A DNA stretch of 64,000 nucleotides. Origin: Mariniblastus sp964408465 (GTDB lineage: Bacteria > Planctomycetota > Planctomycetia > Pirellulales > Pirellulaceae). Under the pieces are notes generated by a model. It was not told the DNA's origin, made no database searches, and saw only the letters and a program-made list of their open reading frames with translations. This document shows positions 53,324-63,032 of the stretch, in pieces (position 1 is the stretch's first letter; each line of letters starts with the position of its first letter). The DNA lies in assembly GCA_964408465.1 (NCBI GenBank), contig CAYOZV010000001.1, positions 1-64,000 on the forward strand. Reading direction: 5' to 3'. A program made the translations under genes and the position numbers.

Positions 53324-56300
53324 TCATTCTTGAGGGGATGGCAGTTTATTTGAAAAGGATGGGCTAAGCACGACCGCGCGAAAGACGCTGCGGAAACTGT
53401 TGCCATTTTGTTCAACGCGCCGAACGATCGCTTCGATTTCGGCTTCATCGGAATATTTTAGATCGCGGCCCAAACCATAGGCCATCAAATGCTCAACTAA
53501 CGATCGGCAGAATTCTTGAGACCGCTCCTTGAGTATGTATCGTTTCATTTCGGCAACACCGTTAATTTTTGTCCCATCAGGAAGCGTGGATGTCGCGTCA
53601 ATTGGCTTGCCTTTGGAACTGTTTTGATACCGTCCGACCGCGTCAAAGTTCTGGAACACCACGCCATAGGGGTCGATTTTCTTGTGACAGCTGATGCACG
53701 AGGGTTTGTTTCGATGCAGTTCAAGTTGTTCTTTCAACGTCAGTTTTTCGAATCCGGGCGTTTCAGGATCTAAATCGGGGACGTTGGGAGGTGCCGGCGG
53801 TGGAGGATCGCCCAGGATCTTTTCCTTTAACCAGACAGCGCGTTTGATTGGGTGCGCCTGTTCGCCATCGGAATGCCCCGAGAGAAATGCTCCATGCAGT
53901 AACAGCCCGCCGCGGTGATGGTCTTTGTTCAGTTTTACAGGGCGAAATTCATTCCCTTGGACGTCTTGGATTCCGTAGAACTCTGCCAGGTTCTGATTGA
54001 GCATCGCGAACTGGGAATCAATAAGGTTGCTGATTGGGAGATCGTTGTACAAAACGCGATGTAAGAATTGCCAAGTCTCTTCGGTCATGTCCGATTTTAC
54101 AAAACGAGTGAAATCGGAATACTCAGACGTGTCGACCTGCATGGTTTCATGTCGATCCATTCTCAGCCATTCACCACCGAAGGCGCGGATCATCCGCCAG
54201 ACCTTTGGGTCTTCGATCATACGATCGGTTTGAGCGGAAAGTTGATCTTGTAGCTTTCCGGCGCGAGCCAGTTTCAGCAGCGTTTGATCCGGTGGCGAGT
54301 TCCACAAAAAGTATGCCAGTTTGGAGGCCAGCAAAAATTGATCCTGTTGCTTTGCCGGTGCGTCTGTGGGGGCTGTTTCATTCTGTTGGGCGATGGCTTC
54401 GGGTTCGATCATGTAAAGAAAGTTTGGCGAGCAAAGCACTGCGACCAGCACTTCCTTCACGCCGTCTTCGTAAACATCAAACTCGCCACGTATCGACTTC
54501 CAGAATTCAAAATAACGATTCAGCTCTCTCCGCTGTACCGGCCTGCGGAACGCTCTGGTGATAAATTGCTTGAGGATTTTCCGTGTGTAAGCCTCTTGGT
54601 CGGCCGGTTTGGGGGATCCCTTGCTGGGAAAGATGCGATTGTGGCTTTCGGGCGGCCAAACAGGATTCCAAGGCAATTCAATCTCGATTGATTTGACTAA
54701 AACTGGCGGCCCTGAGTCATCCTTGTTCTTCACCAAGTAGTTATTCCAGATCCCAAAAATGGAAATGTTCGAAAGCGACTCGCGCGTGTCGGCTTCAAAT
54801 ACTGGCAGCGGTAAATTTTCAAGTCGCCCGATAAATTCCAACGACTGAGGCTGTTCACCTTCGGCGTCAACCCGCTCGGTGGTGCCAAAGGAGCGGTAAT
54901 CCATCCCGTCATCGGTACGAGTGCCGGCGAAGGCAGCAAGGGAGGGGATCTTGTCGGCGAACTTTCCCTGATTCTTTTTAGATTCGCCTCGCAGTTTTCG
55001 CGCGGTGGTGGAGTTTTCATCTAGGGGGGTGATTCGGACTTCTCTAAATCCAGTAAAGAACCGTCCGCCGATCTCCAGACGATGCCTTCCTTTTTTTAGA
55101 CGAGCCATCGTGACGGGCGTTGTAATACTCTGTTCGTCTTTTTGACTGACCGGCAACTGAAGCCGCTCTTCTACCTTCAGTTTTGAATCGATTCGAAGCG
55201 TAAAGGACGGCATCATGTCAGCCTCCACGTACGGATGATCAAAGTCGATCTGATAGATTCCATCTGAGGGCACGCGGAACGAAAATTTGGCGGTGCAATC
55301 ACCCGCGATATTCTCCGGCACCAGCCACCGATCGTTTCGAAGTTGCAGATTGGTTGGCTTCCTGCATTTTTTTGCCAACAGTCGGATCGCTGCATCGGTC
55401 GGTTTCGCCGCAATGGGCTGACGCAAGGAGATTAAACGGTCTCTACGATCATCAGAGGACCATGATTCACTTTTGGCCGCTAGAACTTTCATTCTAAAAT
55501 CACCACTGCGGGGGAAATCGTTTTGAACCAAGACCTTGAGGTTGGGGGAAGGGCCCTGCCAAGATTTTGGCGCTCTTTCGCGATGGGGAACGGCCGAAAA
55601 CATCAGCATTCCGTCCTCGACGATCTTAAAGCGATCGGTCGCTGAGCCGCGCATGCCGATGGCAATATTGTTTTCAAAATCCCTCAGCCTCGTCTCTTCT
55701 GCGGCATCACCGCCGGCGCGGCGGTTGCCGTCAGCGTCCAGCAATTGGACCGTGAAATCGTCGGAGCTAACCTTCACCGACTGGTATCCGCCAATTTCCT
55801 TTCCCGAGCGAATCGAAGCATCTGCGTCTATGCCGTCACCGAAATTGATTCGAAACCGATAGGTCTCCGGCTTTGGGCCGGTCGCGATGGCTTTGTTTAA
55901 CGCCGACCGAGCCACCTTTTCGTAATAGTCGAAGTGAAGCGACGTGATCTGCAGGACTTCGGCGTTGTTAGAGAACCCCATCTCTGATTTACCGTCCTCG
56001 GGAAGCACAGCGCCAAAGTTAACGTCCATGCCCAGTAAATTCTTAAGCGAATTGGTGTATTGAGCGCGCGTCAGTTTCCTTAAAACGGGCTGCTCAGAGA
56101 TTTGAGCTTCAGCCGCGGCCTCGATGATTTCGTTGAGTGCCGTGACGATGCTCTCACGATGTACGTCTGTGATTTGCAGTTCATCCTCGGGCGGCATGTC
56201 ACCGGAATTAATGACGTCACGCACTGACACCCAAGATTCGGCGCTGACTTCGGGCCCTTCGGTCGCAAGCGTATCCAGGCTGACGTCGCCGTTGTTTTCA

Positions 56301-56458
56301 CCATCGCCGTGGCACTGATAACAGTAGGTCCTCAAGAGCCCGCCAAGCTCAGATTTAGTATCCGCGGCAATGCCATCGGCTGGAGATTGAGAATAGACCT
56401 GCGAAACGGCCGTCAAAAACAGGACCAAGGTCACCAGCAAGCAGATATGTTTTTGCAT
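53324..56458 (-). CDS. DUF1592-type multidomain cytochrome-like protein
   Basis: A 1044-residue exported protein with the set DUF1587, DUF1595, DUF1592, DUF1588 and DUF1585. A signal peptide (to about 24) precedes a cytochrome-c-like motif TYCYQCHGDGENNGD (Cys46, Cys49, His50). A second CxxCH, CISCHKKIDPYGVVFQNFD, lies near residue 940. So one or two c-type hemes are likely. DUF1587 begins at KLTRAQYTNSLKNLLG; the end (ERSQEFCRSLVEHLMAYGLGR) is DUF1585. The family is widespread in planctomycetes beside DUF1552; electron transfer linked to glycan or other oxidation is only presumed. Confidence 0.94.
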   Translation of the reverse strand: MQKHICLLVTLVLFLTAVSQVYSQSPADGIAADTKSELGGLLRTYCYQCHGDGENNGDVSLDTLATEGPEVSAESWVSVRDVINSGDMPPEDELQITDVHRESIVTALNEIIEAAAEAQISEQPVLRKLTRAQYTNSLKNLLGMDVNFGAVLPEDGKSEMGFSNNAEVLQITSLHFDYYEKVARSALNKAIATGPKPETYRFRINFGDGIDADASIRSGKEIGGYQSVKVSSDDFTVQLLDADGNRRAGGDAAEETRLRDFENNIAIGMRGSATDRFKIVEDGMLMFSAVPHRERAPKSWQGPSPNLKVLVQNDFPRSGDFRMKVLAAKSESWSSDDRRDRLISLRQPIAAKPTDAAIRLLAKKCRKPTNLQLRNDRWLVPENIAGDCTAKFSFRVPSDGIYQIDFDHPYVEADMMPSFTLRIDSKLKVEERLQLPVSQKDEQSITTPVTMARLKKGRHRLEIGGRFFTGFREVRITPLDENSTTARKLRGESKKNQGKFADKIPSLAAFAGTRTDDGMDYRSFGTTERVDAEGEQPQSLEFIGRLENLPLPVFEADTRESLSNISIFGIWNNYLVKNKDDSGPPVLVKSIEIELPWNPVWPPESHNRIFPSKGSPKPADQEAYTRKILKQFITRAFRRPVQRRELNRYFEFWKSIRGEFDVYEDGVKEVLVAVLCSPNFLYMIEPEAIAQQNETAPTDAPAKQQDQFLLASKLAYFLWNSPPDQTLLKLARAGKLQDQLSAQTDRMIEDPKVWRMIRAFGGEWLRMDRHETMQVDTSEYSDFTRFVKSDMTEETWQFLHRVLYNDLPISNLIDSQFAMLNQNLAEFYGIQDVQGNEFRPVKLNKDHHRGGLLLHGAFLSGHSDGEQAHPIKRAVWLKEKILGDPPPPAPPNVPDLDPETPGFEKLTLKEQLELHRNKPSCISCHKKIDPYGVVFQNFDAVGRYQNSSKGKPIDATSTLPDGTKINGVAEMKRYILKERSQEFCRSLVEHLMAYGLGRDLKYSDEAEIEAIVRRVEQNGNSFRSVFRAVVLSPSFSNKLPSPQE

Positions 56459-56860
56459 ACTAAAATTGTAATGTAAAAAACGTTGAAATTGGCGGTGTGC
56501 AGATCGTTATGCCGTTACCGCCATTAGAGGGCTGGGTTTGTAACCTAAGTTACATGGCCGAGTGTCGGGCCGAGCTGTCTTAATGTTAGAAGTCTCGAGA
56601 AATTTCAGTTTTGAGGGGAGATATCAGCCTGCTGCAACCCGAAAGTCCAATATAGGATTCTTTGAGACTGAGCATTTCGCCCCAACCGATCAATTGGTCT
56701 ATTTGGGTTGCTTAAAGATTGACCGGGGTTGAGACCGCTGAAAACTGCCCGTTACGATCTACGTCCGCCGTTATTGTCACCGACCGTTATTATCGGCATG
56801 TGGGGGCGTTAGTTTCATCTACAATTGATGGTTCCAAGTTACTGTTCCGAGATTCGACCG
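56459..56860. other. Intergenic region between divergent DUF1592 and FHA-phosphatase genes
   Basis: About 400 bases with no supported gene; should hold both promoters. No repeat or motif recognised. Confidence 0.4.
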
Positions 56861-58549
56861 ATGGCAATATTGAAATCCTCCGACCGCTCCGTCGTGCGAC
56901 CGCGCATCGAATTGGACGAACGTCGAATTACGATCGGTCGTCATCCGGAGTGCGAGGTCCAGATTGAAGAAGGAGCCGTCAGTCGCAAACACGCCGCGAT
57001 CTCCTTCAGGGACAACGCATATTTTTTGGACGATCTGTCCAGCCGCAACGGAACGTTTCTCAACGAGCAAAAGGTTAGCGAGTCCGCTCGTTTGTTTGAC
57101 GGTGCGGAGATCAAAATTTGCGATGTTTCCTTTGTGTTTCAATCGCACGAATTGGCAGACAATCCAACCGCACCGGCGACCAAAGAGCGCGACCGGCAAT
57201 CGGTAGACCTGCCCTCGTTTACTTTGCATGACGATGCGGGAGCGAACATCGATTCGCAGATCGAGGCGTCCGTGCACTATTTAGACAAAGGTACTCACGT
57301 CAGTACCAACGACAAACTGCAGACGCTGATGAAAGTCGCGCGGACGCTCAGCGAATCGCTTGAACGCGACGAGATCTTGAGCAAGATTTTGGATATTTTG
57401 TTCGAGCTGTTCACCGAGGCCGATCGTGGATTCATCATCTTGAAAATGCCCGACGGAGCTCTGAGGCCATTGGCTTTTAAGACTCGCCGCGCCCAAGACG
57501 ACGAAAATATTCGTGTCAGTCGCACGATCGTCAATAGCGTAATGGAAACTCAATGCCCCGTGGTCAGCAGCGATGCTTCGCAAGATGACCGTTTTGATCA
57601 CAGTCAAAGCGTGGTCGATTTTCGCATCCGTTCGATTATGTGCGCCCCGTTGGTCAACAATAAGAACGAGTCGATCGGCGTGATTCAGTTGGATACGATT
57701 CGGTCGGCGATTGCGTTTAAAGAGAGTGATTTGGAGACGCTGGCGACGATCGCATTACAAGGTTCGTTGGCGATTCAAAAATCTGACTTGGTTGAAGAAT
57801 CGCGTCGGGCGCGTGAAATGAAAAGCGACTTGAAGTTGGCGCATGAGCTTCAGTTACGTTTTCTTCCGCAGCGACCGCCGCAGGTCGATCATTATAGTTT
57901 CGCGTCCCACTATCGGGCGATGCAGCAGGTCGGTGGCGATTATTTTGACTACATCGAATTGGATGGTGATCACATTGCCATCATCATGGCGGATGTTGTG
58001 GGGCACGGCATCGCTGCGGCCATGCTGATGGCGAAAGTTTCCGCCGAATCAAGATTCGCGTTGGCAACCACAAAGTCCGCCGCTCAGGCCATCAGTAAGC
58101 TCAATGATAAACTGACAGATTTGAAATTAGATCGTTTCGTTACGCTCGCTTTATGCTTGCTGAACACCAAAGAGAACACCGTCGAAATCGTCAACGCCGG
58201 CCACATGCCGCCGATCATACGGCGGGCTGATGACGGCTCGCTGCTTGAATTGAGCTTAGAACATTCGGGCCTGCCGGTGGGCATCATGGCGGGTTACGAA
58301 TATAAGTCGACAATGATTGAACTTAATCCTGGCGATTTGATTGTGCTGTACACCGACGGCATCAACGAAGCTATGAATGCCCAGGGGAAGCAATTCACGA
58401 CCGACGCGATCATCAGGGAGATTAAAATCAGCCAATCCAAAACGCCGGAGGCGGTCAATAAAGTGATTCGCGATGCGGTGGCACAGCACATGGGAACCGA
58501 GAAAGCGATTGATGACATGTGTTTGGTCACCGTGGGCCGCGACGACTGA
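56861..58549 (+). CDS. FHA-GAF-PP2C (SpoIIE-type) serine/threonine phosphatase
   Basis: Signalling protein of about 562 residues. Domains in order: FHA (about 12-95, with RRITIGRHPECEV, SRKHAAIS and DLSSRNGTFLN, the phosphothreonine-binding residues all present), GAF (about 150-310, EADRGFIILK... SIMCAPLVNNKNESIGVIQLD), and a SpoIIE/PP2C phosphatase (about 335-560: ELQLRFLPQ, QVGGDYFDYIELDGDHIAIIMADVVGHGIAAAMLMA, IVNAGHMPPII, LVLYTDGINEAMN) with its metal aspartates. It likely reads a phosphoprotein and a small ligand and dephosphorylates a partner, as in anti-anti-sigma switching, although no such partner is near. The frame extends to TTG 56825. Confidence 0.92.
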   Translation: MAILKSSDRSVVRPRIELDERRITIGRHPECEVQIEEGAVSRKHAAISFRDNAYFLDDLSSRNGTFLNEQKVSESARLFDGAEIKICDVSFVFQSHELADNPTAPATKERDRQSVDLPSFTLHDDAGANIDSQIEASVHYLDKGTHVSTNDKLQTLMKVARTLSESLERDEILSKILDILFELFTEADRGFIILKMPDGALRPLAFKTRRAQDDENIRVSRTIVNSVMETQCPVVSSDASQDDRFDHSQSVVDFRIRSIMCAPLVNNKNESIGVIQLDTIRSAIAFKESDLETLATIALQGSLAIQKSDLVEESRRAREMKSDLKLAHELQLRFLPQRPPQVDHYSFASHYRAMQQVGGDYFDYIELDGDHIAIIMADVVGHGIAAAMLMAKVSAESRFALATTKSAAQAISKLNDKLTDLKLDRFVTLALCLLNTKENTVEIVNAGHMPPIIRRADDGSLLELSLEHSGLPVGIMAGYEYKSTMIELNPGDLIVLYTDGINEAMNAQGKQFTTDAIIREIKISQSKTPEAVNKVIRDAVAQHMGTEKAIDDMCLVTVGRDD

Positions 58550-58716
58550 TGGATCTTCGCTCGCATCGCAGATGTGGCCGCGAATTCGTGGCCGCGAATT
58601 CTCAAAGGTAATTCACACGGGCTCAACGCTGACCCCACTGGATGAAATGTCGCGGTCGGCAATGGAAATTCGGGACGCGCTGCCGCGTGGATGAAACTCG
58701 TATGGCGCCGACCGAT

Positions 58717-60144
58717 TTACCTCGGTAAGGATTTCAACAGCTGGTAAACCGTCTTCATCTCTCCGGCGCTGTTTTCTAAACCGGCATGAGGGTAGCGGTC
58801 GTCATCGGAGTCCTGCCATTGGCTCCAGATCAACCCATGGACGGCAGGCCGCGCCACCAACATTGGCAGAATCGTCCTCAGATACTCGATCCGCAGTCGA
58901 TCATTTTCTCTCTCGAATGTGTTTACGTGCCTTTGATCGCAAACTTCGCCACCGGCTGGGGGCGCTTCGCCATCATCGGTGGACCAGGTGGGGGCCCTGA
59001 GAATAATCACCAACGGGATTCCTAATTGGGTCCACAAGTCCAACATGTCGATCCACTGAAAGGGGTCGCGCATGACGCTGCCACCAGGCCAGTAGCCAAG
59101 ATTGACTTCCACACCCAGAAATGAAATTTGAGATCCTTGCCGCAACAGCGAATCGGCAATCTGAAGCGGATGGGAACCACCGACCGCCGAGGCCAGTCGT
59201 TCTGCCCAAGGGAAATCAAAACTCACCAAGGTCGGTACTTCATGATTGGCCTCCTCGACCGTCTGCAGAAGCTGCGTCGTGATTTCAAGTTGCTGAGGAT
59301 AGCTGAGGTGGCGATGGCCCATTCCGTTGAGCCCGCTGACGGCGTGGATCAGGGAAACCGAGGGCGACAAATTACTCAGGTGCTCCCGCGTTTTGGACAA
59401 AATATGATTGCGGCGGCTCTGGAAGTCCTCCATCTGGGTTAATTCTTCGCTCAACCCATGTGAGCTGGCATCCAAGAATGGGCCGTCGATCACGCGTTTG
59501 GAGAGTTGCTCCTGAGACACGCTGTCGAGCTTCTCCGGTTTGATCCGGACTAAATCGAATCCGCTGACGCCCATACCATCTTCGATCGGCCGGGTATTGC
59601 TGAGGGTGTTGGCCAGCCAAAACGGATGCATGTCGGCGTTGGCTTGGCGAAATTTTGTGACTTCGGTGCCGAACTGCCGTGCTAATTCAAACATCGTGTC
59701 CATCGTCACTTCAATGGCTTGTGCTGAAATTTCATCCTGCGCCTGATCGCCGTCGTTGGTGATGGCTTGGCTGAGCAGGGTCGTGGCTTGGGCGACTCCG
59801 TCGTGAATGGTCGAGGCTATCTCCAGCCCGCCTTCCTGCCAAATCGACAATTGGTTTCGCAGCCTGTTCAATGTCCCTCGCGTTAATTCCATCACCAACG
59901 AATAGGGCTGTCCGCGTTCGGGGAGCGTGCCGGTCGAGATCAGCAGTTCACCGTGATTTGGAAATGAATAAGGAACAAACGTTTTGCCCGATTCGTTCCG
60001 GTTACGTGAAACGGTCAACATGGAATCTTTGACCGAAATCTTGCATGGCCAGGGAATACCATCCAATCCTACGGTGTGAATGGCGGCCGACTGCCGACGC
60101 TCAAGCGACCAGTGGGGTGGTAGTCGAAACTTAAACTCACCCAT
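58717..60144 (-). CDS. GH10-like TIM-barrel protein of unknown function
   Basis: A 475-residue protein without signal peptide. The C-terminal two-thirds read like a TIM barrel: VPTLVSFDFPWAERLAS, SFLGVEVNLGYWPGG, GIPLVIILRAPTWS, and finally VHGLIWSQWQDSDDDRYPHAGLENSAGEMKTVYQLLKSL, which recalls the last strand of GH10 xylanases. The typical acid/base WDVVNE motif is not seen, and the LGVEVNLGYW glutamate is the only candidate nucleophile. The N-terminal 130 residues form a beta-rich region. Similar cytosolic proteins seem confined to planctomycetes. It is a possible non-classical glycosidase; activity is unproven. Confidence 0.65.
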   Translation of the reverse strand: MGEFKFRLPPHWSLERRQSAAIHTVGLDGIPWPCKISVKDSMLTVSRNRNESGKTFVPYSFPNHGELLISTGTLPERGQPYSLVMELTRGTLNRLRNQLSIWQEGGLEIASTIHDGVAQATTLLSQAITNDGDQAQDEISAQAIEVTMDTMFELARQFGTEVTKFRQANADMHPFWLANTLSNTRPIEDGMGVSGFDLVRIKPEKLDSVSQEQLSKRVIDGPFLDASSHGLSEELTQMEDFQSRRNHILSKTREHLSNLSPSVSLIHAVSGLNGMGHRHLSYPQQLEITTQLLQTVEEANHEVPTLVSFDFPWAERLASAVGGSHPLQIADSLLRQGSQISFLGVEVNLGYWPGGSVMRDPFQWIDMLDLWTQLGIPLVIILRAPTWSTDDGEAPPAGGEVCDQRHVNTFERENDRLRIEYLRTILPMLVARPAVHGLIWSQWQDSDDDRYPHAGLENSAGEMKTVYQLLKSLPR

Positions 60145-60373
60145 GTAGGGTTCCAGCGCTGTTGAGACGTAAATTTGGAAGAAGCCGCTATTTTCGTGCG
60201 GCGGATTCAGTTCTTATAGCGTCGGTTTTTTTCTGGGTTTGTCAATACGCTCCAGCCGTCGTAAGCGTCTTGAAACGCGCGTGGCGGACCGCTGCTGGCC
60301 TACCGTTTTCGCCTCCAATTGTTATATTTCCAAATGAGAGACTCCAACTAACCCATTTGATAGGGGCGGCGAC

Positions 60374-61231
60374 GTGGCGACATTGGTAAGACAAGGTAAA
60401 GTGCGAGACGTTTACGATATTGGCGACGCCTATTTGATGGTGGCCAGTGATCGCATCAGCGCCTTTGACTGGGTGATCCCGTCTTTGATCCCCGACAAAG
60501 GTCGCGTTTTGACGCAAATCAGCAAATTCTGGTTTGATTATTTTGATGTTCCTAACCATCTGATTTCCACTGACTTAACTTCCGTCGATCTCCCCGAAGG
60601 ACTCGATGCGGACACGCTTGAGGGACGGTCAATGGTCGTCAAAAAATGTGAAGTCGTGCCGATCGAGTGCGTTGTTCGTGGTTACTTGGTGGGTTCGGGA
60701 TGGAAGGACTATCAAAGTTCTGGCGCGGTGTGTGGCGTGGATCTTGAACCTGGATTGAAGAACTGTGCCAAATTTCCTCAACCACTTTTCACGCCAGCGA
60801 CCAAAGAGGAGTCAGGCCATGACGAGAACATTTCGTTCGATCGGATGGTTGAAGTCGTTGGGGCCGATGTTGCTAATGAGCTGAAGCAAAAGAGCATCGA
60901 TGTCTATCAGGGGGCGCGTGACTTCGCCGCCACCAAGGGAATTATCTTGGCGGACACGAAGTTTGAGTGGGGCCTGCACGACGGGCAGTTAATTTTGATT
61001 GACGAAGTGCTGACGCCCGATAGTTCGCGGTTTTGGCCGGCCGATCAATATGAGCAAGGACGCGATCAGCCTTCGTTTGACAAACAATTCGTGCGCGAGC
61101 ATCTGAACGCCACAACGTGGGATAAGAACAGCAAACCGCCTGAGTTGCCCGCAGAAGTAATCCAAAAAACGCGCTCCAAATACATCGAAGCCTACGAACG
61201 ATTAACGGGTGCGGCGTTTGCGTGGAAGTAG
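60374..61231 (+). CDS. purC: SAICAR synthase
   Basis: Phosphoribosylaminoimidazole-succinocarboxamide synthase, a purine pathway enzyme that ligates aspartate to CAIR with ATP. 285 residues, close to the yeast-type long form. Motifs: RQGKVRDVYDIGDAYLMVASDRISAFDWVIP, KKCEVVPIECVVRGYLVGSGWKDY, LADTKFEWGLHDGQLILIDEVLTPDSSRFWPADQY, and QPSFDKQFVREHL. The start is GTG 60374 after GATAGGGGCGG. No other purine gene adjoins. Confidence 0.97.
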   Translation: MATLVRQGKVRDVYDIGDAYLMVASDRISAFDWVIPSLIPDKGRVLTQISKFWFDYFDVPNHLISTDLTSVDLPEGLDADTLEGRSMVVKKCEVVPIECVVRGYLVGSGWKDYQSSGAVCGVDLEPGLKNCAKFPQPLFTPATKEESGHDENISFDRMVEVVGADVANELKQKSIDVYQGARDFAATKGIILADTKFEWGLHDGQLILIDEVLTPDSSRFWPADQYEQGRDQPSFDKQFVREHLNATTWDKNSKPPELPAEVIQKTRSKYIEAYERLTGAAFAWK

Positions 61232-61326
61232 GACGCGACTGAGACGGTGAGTATGACTGTCCGCTAAAACTGGGCGAGCGCGGTCGCCTGCCGGCTTGTC
61301 GTTAAACTTTGACGGCGGGGATCACA

Positions 61327-62934
61327 TTACTCTTGTTCGACTTCTTCGGGAACCGTTTCTATTACCGCTTGCTCATCGCTGGCTGTTTCCACTGCATCGA
61401 CAGCTTCTTCATTGCTTGCCTCCATCTTCGCGCCAGGATATGCCTTTTCAATTGCAGCTTTGAGCAATCGCACGCGAATCAGGTTACCGTGGCTCTGCTG
61501 TGAATTCTCGAACTGGTATTGTTCGATCGCCCGATCGTACTCTTTGCGCGATTCGTAGGAACGCCCCAGCAGATAGGTGACGCCTGACTTCCAGCGCTGC
61601 ACATCGTCTTTCTTGGCAATCGTCTCCAGCCAATTCGCGGACGTGCCAGGGCTGCCGTTGTCGAAAAGACACTGTGACAAGAAATAACCCACATCGCGGC
61701 GCACCAGACGCATCTGCCGCTGCGTCGATTTTAGCCGCGATTCAAATTCCGCCGGGTCTTTGATGTCGGCCAGACCAGCAATACCCATCATGATTTTGTC
61801 CGTACCCAAATTGTCGATCTGATCTTCGGTGTAATTTAAAAACTGAAAACTCTCGACGGCATTTCTGCTTAAATCTTCTTCCAAAGATTCAAAATCACCT
61901 TGGAAAAAACGAACGCGGCAGGTGCGATAGGGATGGAAGTTGTCAATGTAAGACTCCTCTACGAAATACCAACGCAAGCGATCGTTCAGCTGATCATCGC
62001 TAACCGCTTTGGGAATCGCTTTGCGAACCGCAGCGCGAAAACGGTGCGTGTCAAACGCAACGTCCCATAGTTTGTTCTCAACGCCATCAACACTGGGTAG
62101 TTTGTCCAACTGCTTCGATGGGAATGCCCCTAACGCCAGTCGGTACTCGCCGACCAAAGATTCTTCCAATCCGTTCATCCGTTGGGAAAGCGATTCGGGT
62201 GTGACGTAGATCTTGGCGACCAACGTGCTCAGATCTTCTTCGGCAACCCAGTACTTCGTATCGTCGGCCAGCGACTCCTTCAAGGTGAGATTGAGCTCGG
62301 TTAATAGTTTCGGGTTCCCTTTCAGTTGCCCCAGCGTCGCGATTTGACCAGGCGTTTGATTGGGAATTGGCAGACCAAGCTTCGTGTCAAACAGGTAGTA
62401 CTGGGTTCCAATCACAACTCCCACGGCCCAAGGTTTCTCCTCTTCGCCGGTCGTCAGCATCGCCACGCTTAACCCCGCCTCTCTGGCCAGCAGCATGAAG
62501 ACCTTCGCGCGATCAACATAGTCGCCGCGGCCAAGCATCAACGTCTGCCATGGGTAGCGCTGAGTCCCCGTGAACCGGACGCCGGCACTGATAGGATTNN
62601 NNNNNNNNNNNNNNNNNNNNNNNNNNNNNNNNNNNNNNNNNNNNNNNNNNNNNNNNNNNNNNNNNNNNNNNNNNNNNNNNNNNNNNNNNNNNNNNNNNGT
62701 CCAGCGGTTGAGGCCGATGGAGACCTTCTGTTCGAAGTCACGTTGAGCGAACTGTCGGTCGTCGAAAATGAAATCCATCGTGCGTGAGATGTCGTTCGTT
62801 TTCGCCGAAAGAACATTCGCGTCCAGCGTCTTTAACATCGGGTCAATTTCGGAGGTGCAGCCTGCGAAGGCGGCCACCAGTGCCCAAAGGCCGGTGAAAG
62901 CAACAATCGCACTTGCGTTACTGATACTGCGCAT
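61327..62934 (-). CDS. Lipoprotein with transglutaminase-like domain lacking the catalytic cysteine, plus helical repeat tail; spans a gap
   Basis: About 535 residues including the unread part. ATG 62934 has AGGACTTATCAG before it and starts a lipoprotein signal ending in AFAGC. After the gap, GRGDYVDRAKVFMLLAREAGLSVAML...KPWAVGVVIGTQYYLFDTKLGLPIP follows the plan of a transglutaminase core (GxCxDxA...HAWV...YLFDPxxG), but tyrosine stands where the cysteine should be and the histidine is not evident; the aspartate remains. The C-terminal third has helical-repeat features (YLLGRSYESRKEYDRAIEQYQFE, TPR-like), ending in a glutamate-rich tail. The 100 N at 62599-62698 interrupt it, so frame continuity is assumed. 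Confidence 0.68.
   Translation of the reverse strand: MRSISNASAIVAFTGLWALVAAFAGCTSEIDPMLKTLDANVLSAKTNDISRTMDFIFDDRQFAQRDFEQKVSIGLNRWXXXXXXXXXXXXXXXXXXXXXXXXXXXXXXXXXXNPISAGVRFTGTQRYPWQTLMLGRGDYVDRAKVFMLLAREAGLSVAMLTTGEEEKPWAVGVVIGTQYYLFDTKLGLPIPNQTPGQIATLGQLKGNPKLLTELNLTLKESLADDTKYWVAEEDLSTLVAKIYVTPESLSQRMNGLEESLVGEYRLALGAFPSKQLDKLPSVDGVENKLWDVAFDTHRFRAAVRKAIPKAVSDDQLNDRLRWYFVEESYIDNFHPYRTCRVRFFQGDFESLEEDLSRNAVESFQFLNYTEDQIDNLGTDKIMMGIAGLADIKDPAEFESRLKSTQRQMRLVRRDVGYFLSQCLFDNGSPGTSANWLETIAKKDDVQRWKSGVTYLLGRSYESRKEYDRAIEQYQFENSQQSHGNLIRVRLLKAAIEKAYPGAKMEASNEEAVDAVETASDEQAVIETVPEEVEQE
62599..62698. other. Assembly gap (100 N) inside the lipoprotein gene
   Basis: One hundred N of uncertain real length. 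Flanking coding sequence is in a consistent frame only if the gap length is right modulo three. Confidence 0.98.
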
Positions 62935-63032
62935 CTGATAAGTCCTGTTTTTCATTTCGATAGATGTAGCTTGTAGCGGTGGCAATCCGTCTTGGTTATC
63001 TCTTTAAGTCGTCACTTTAAGTTGGCATCGCC

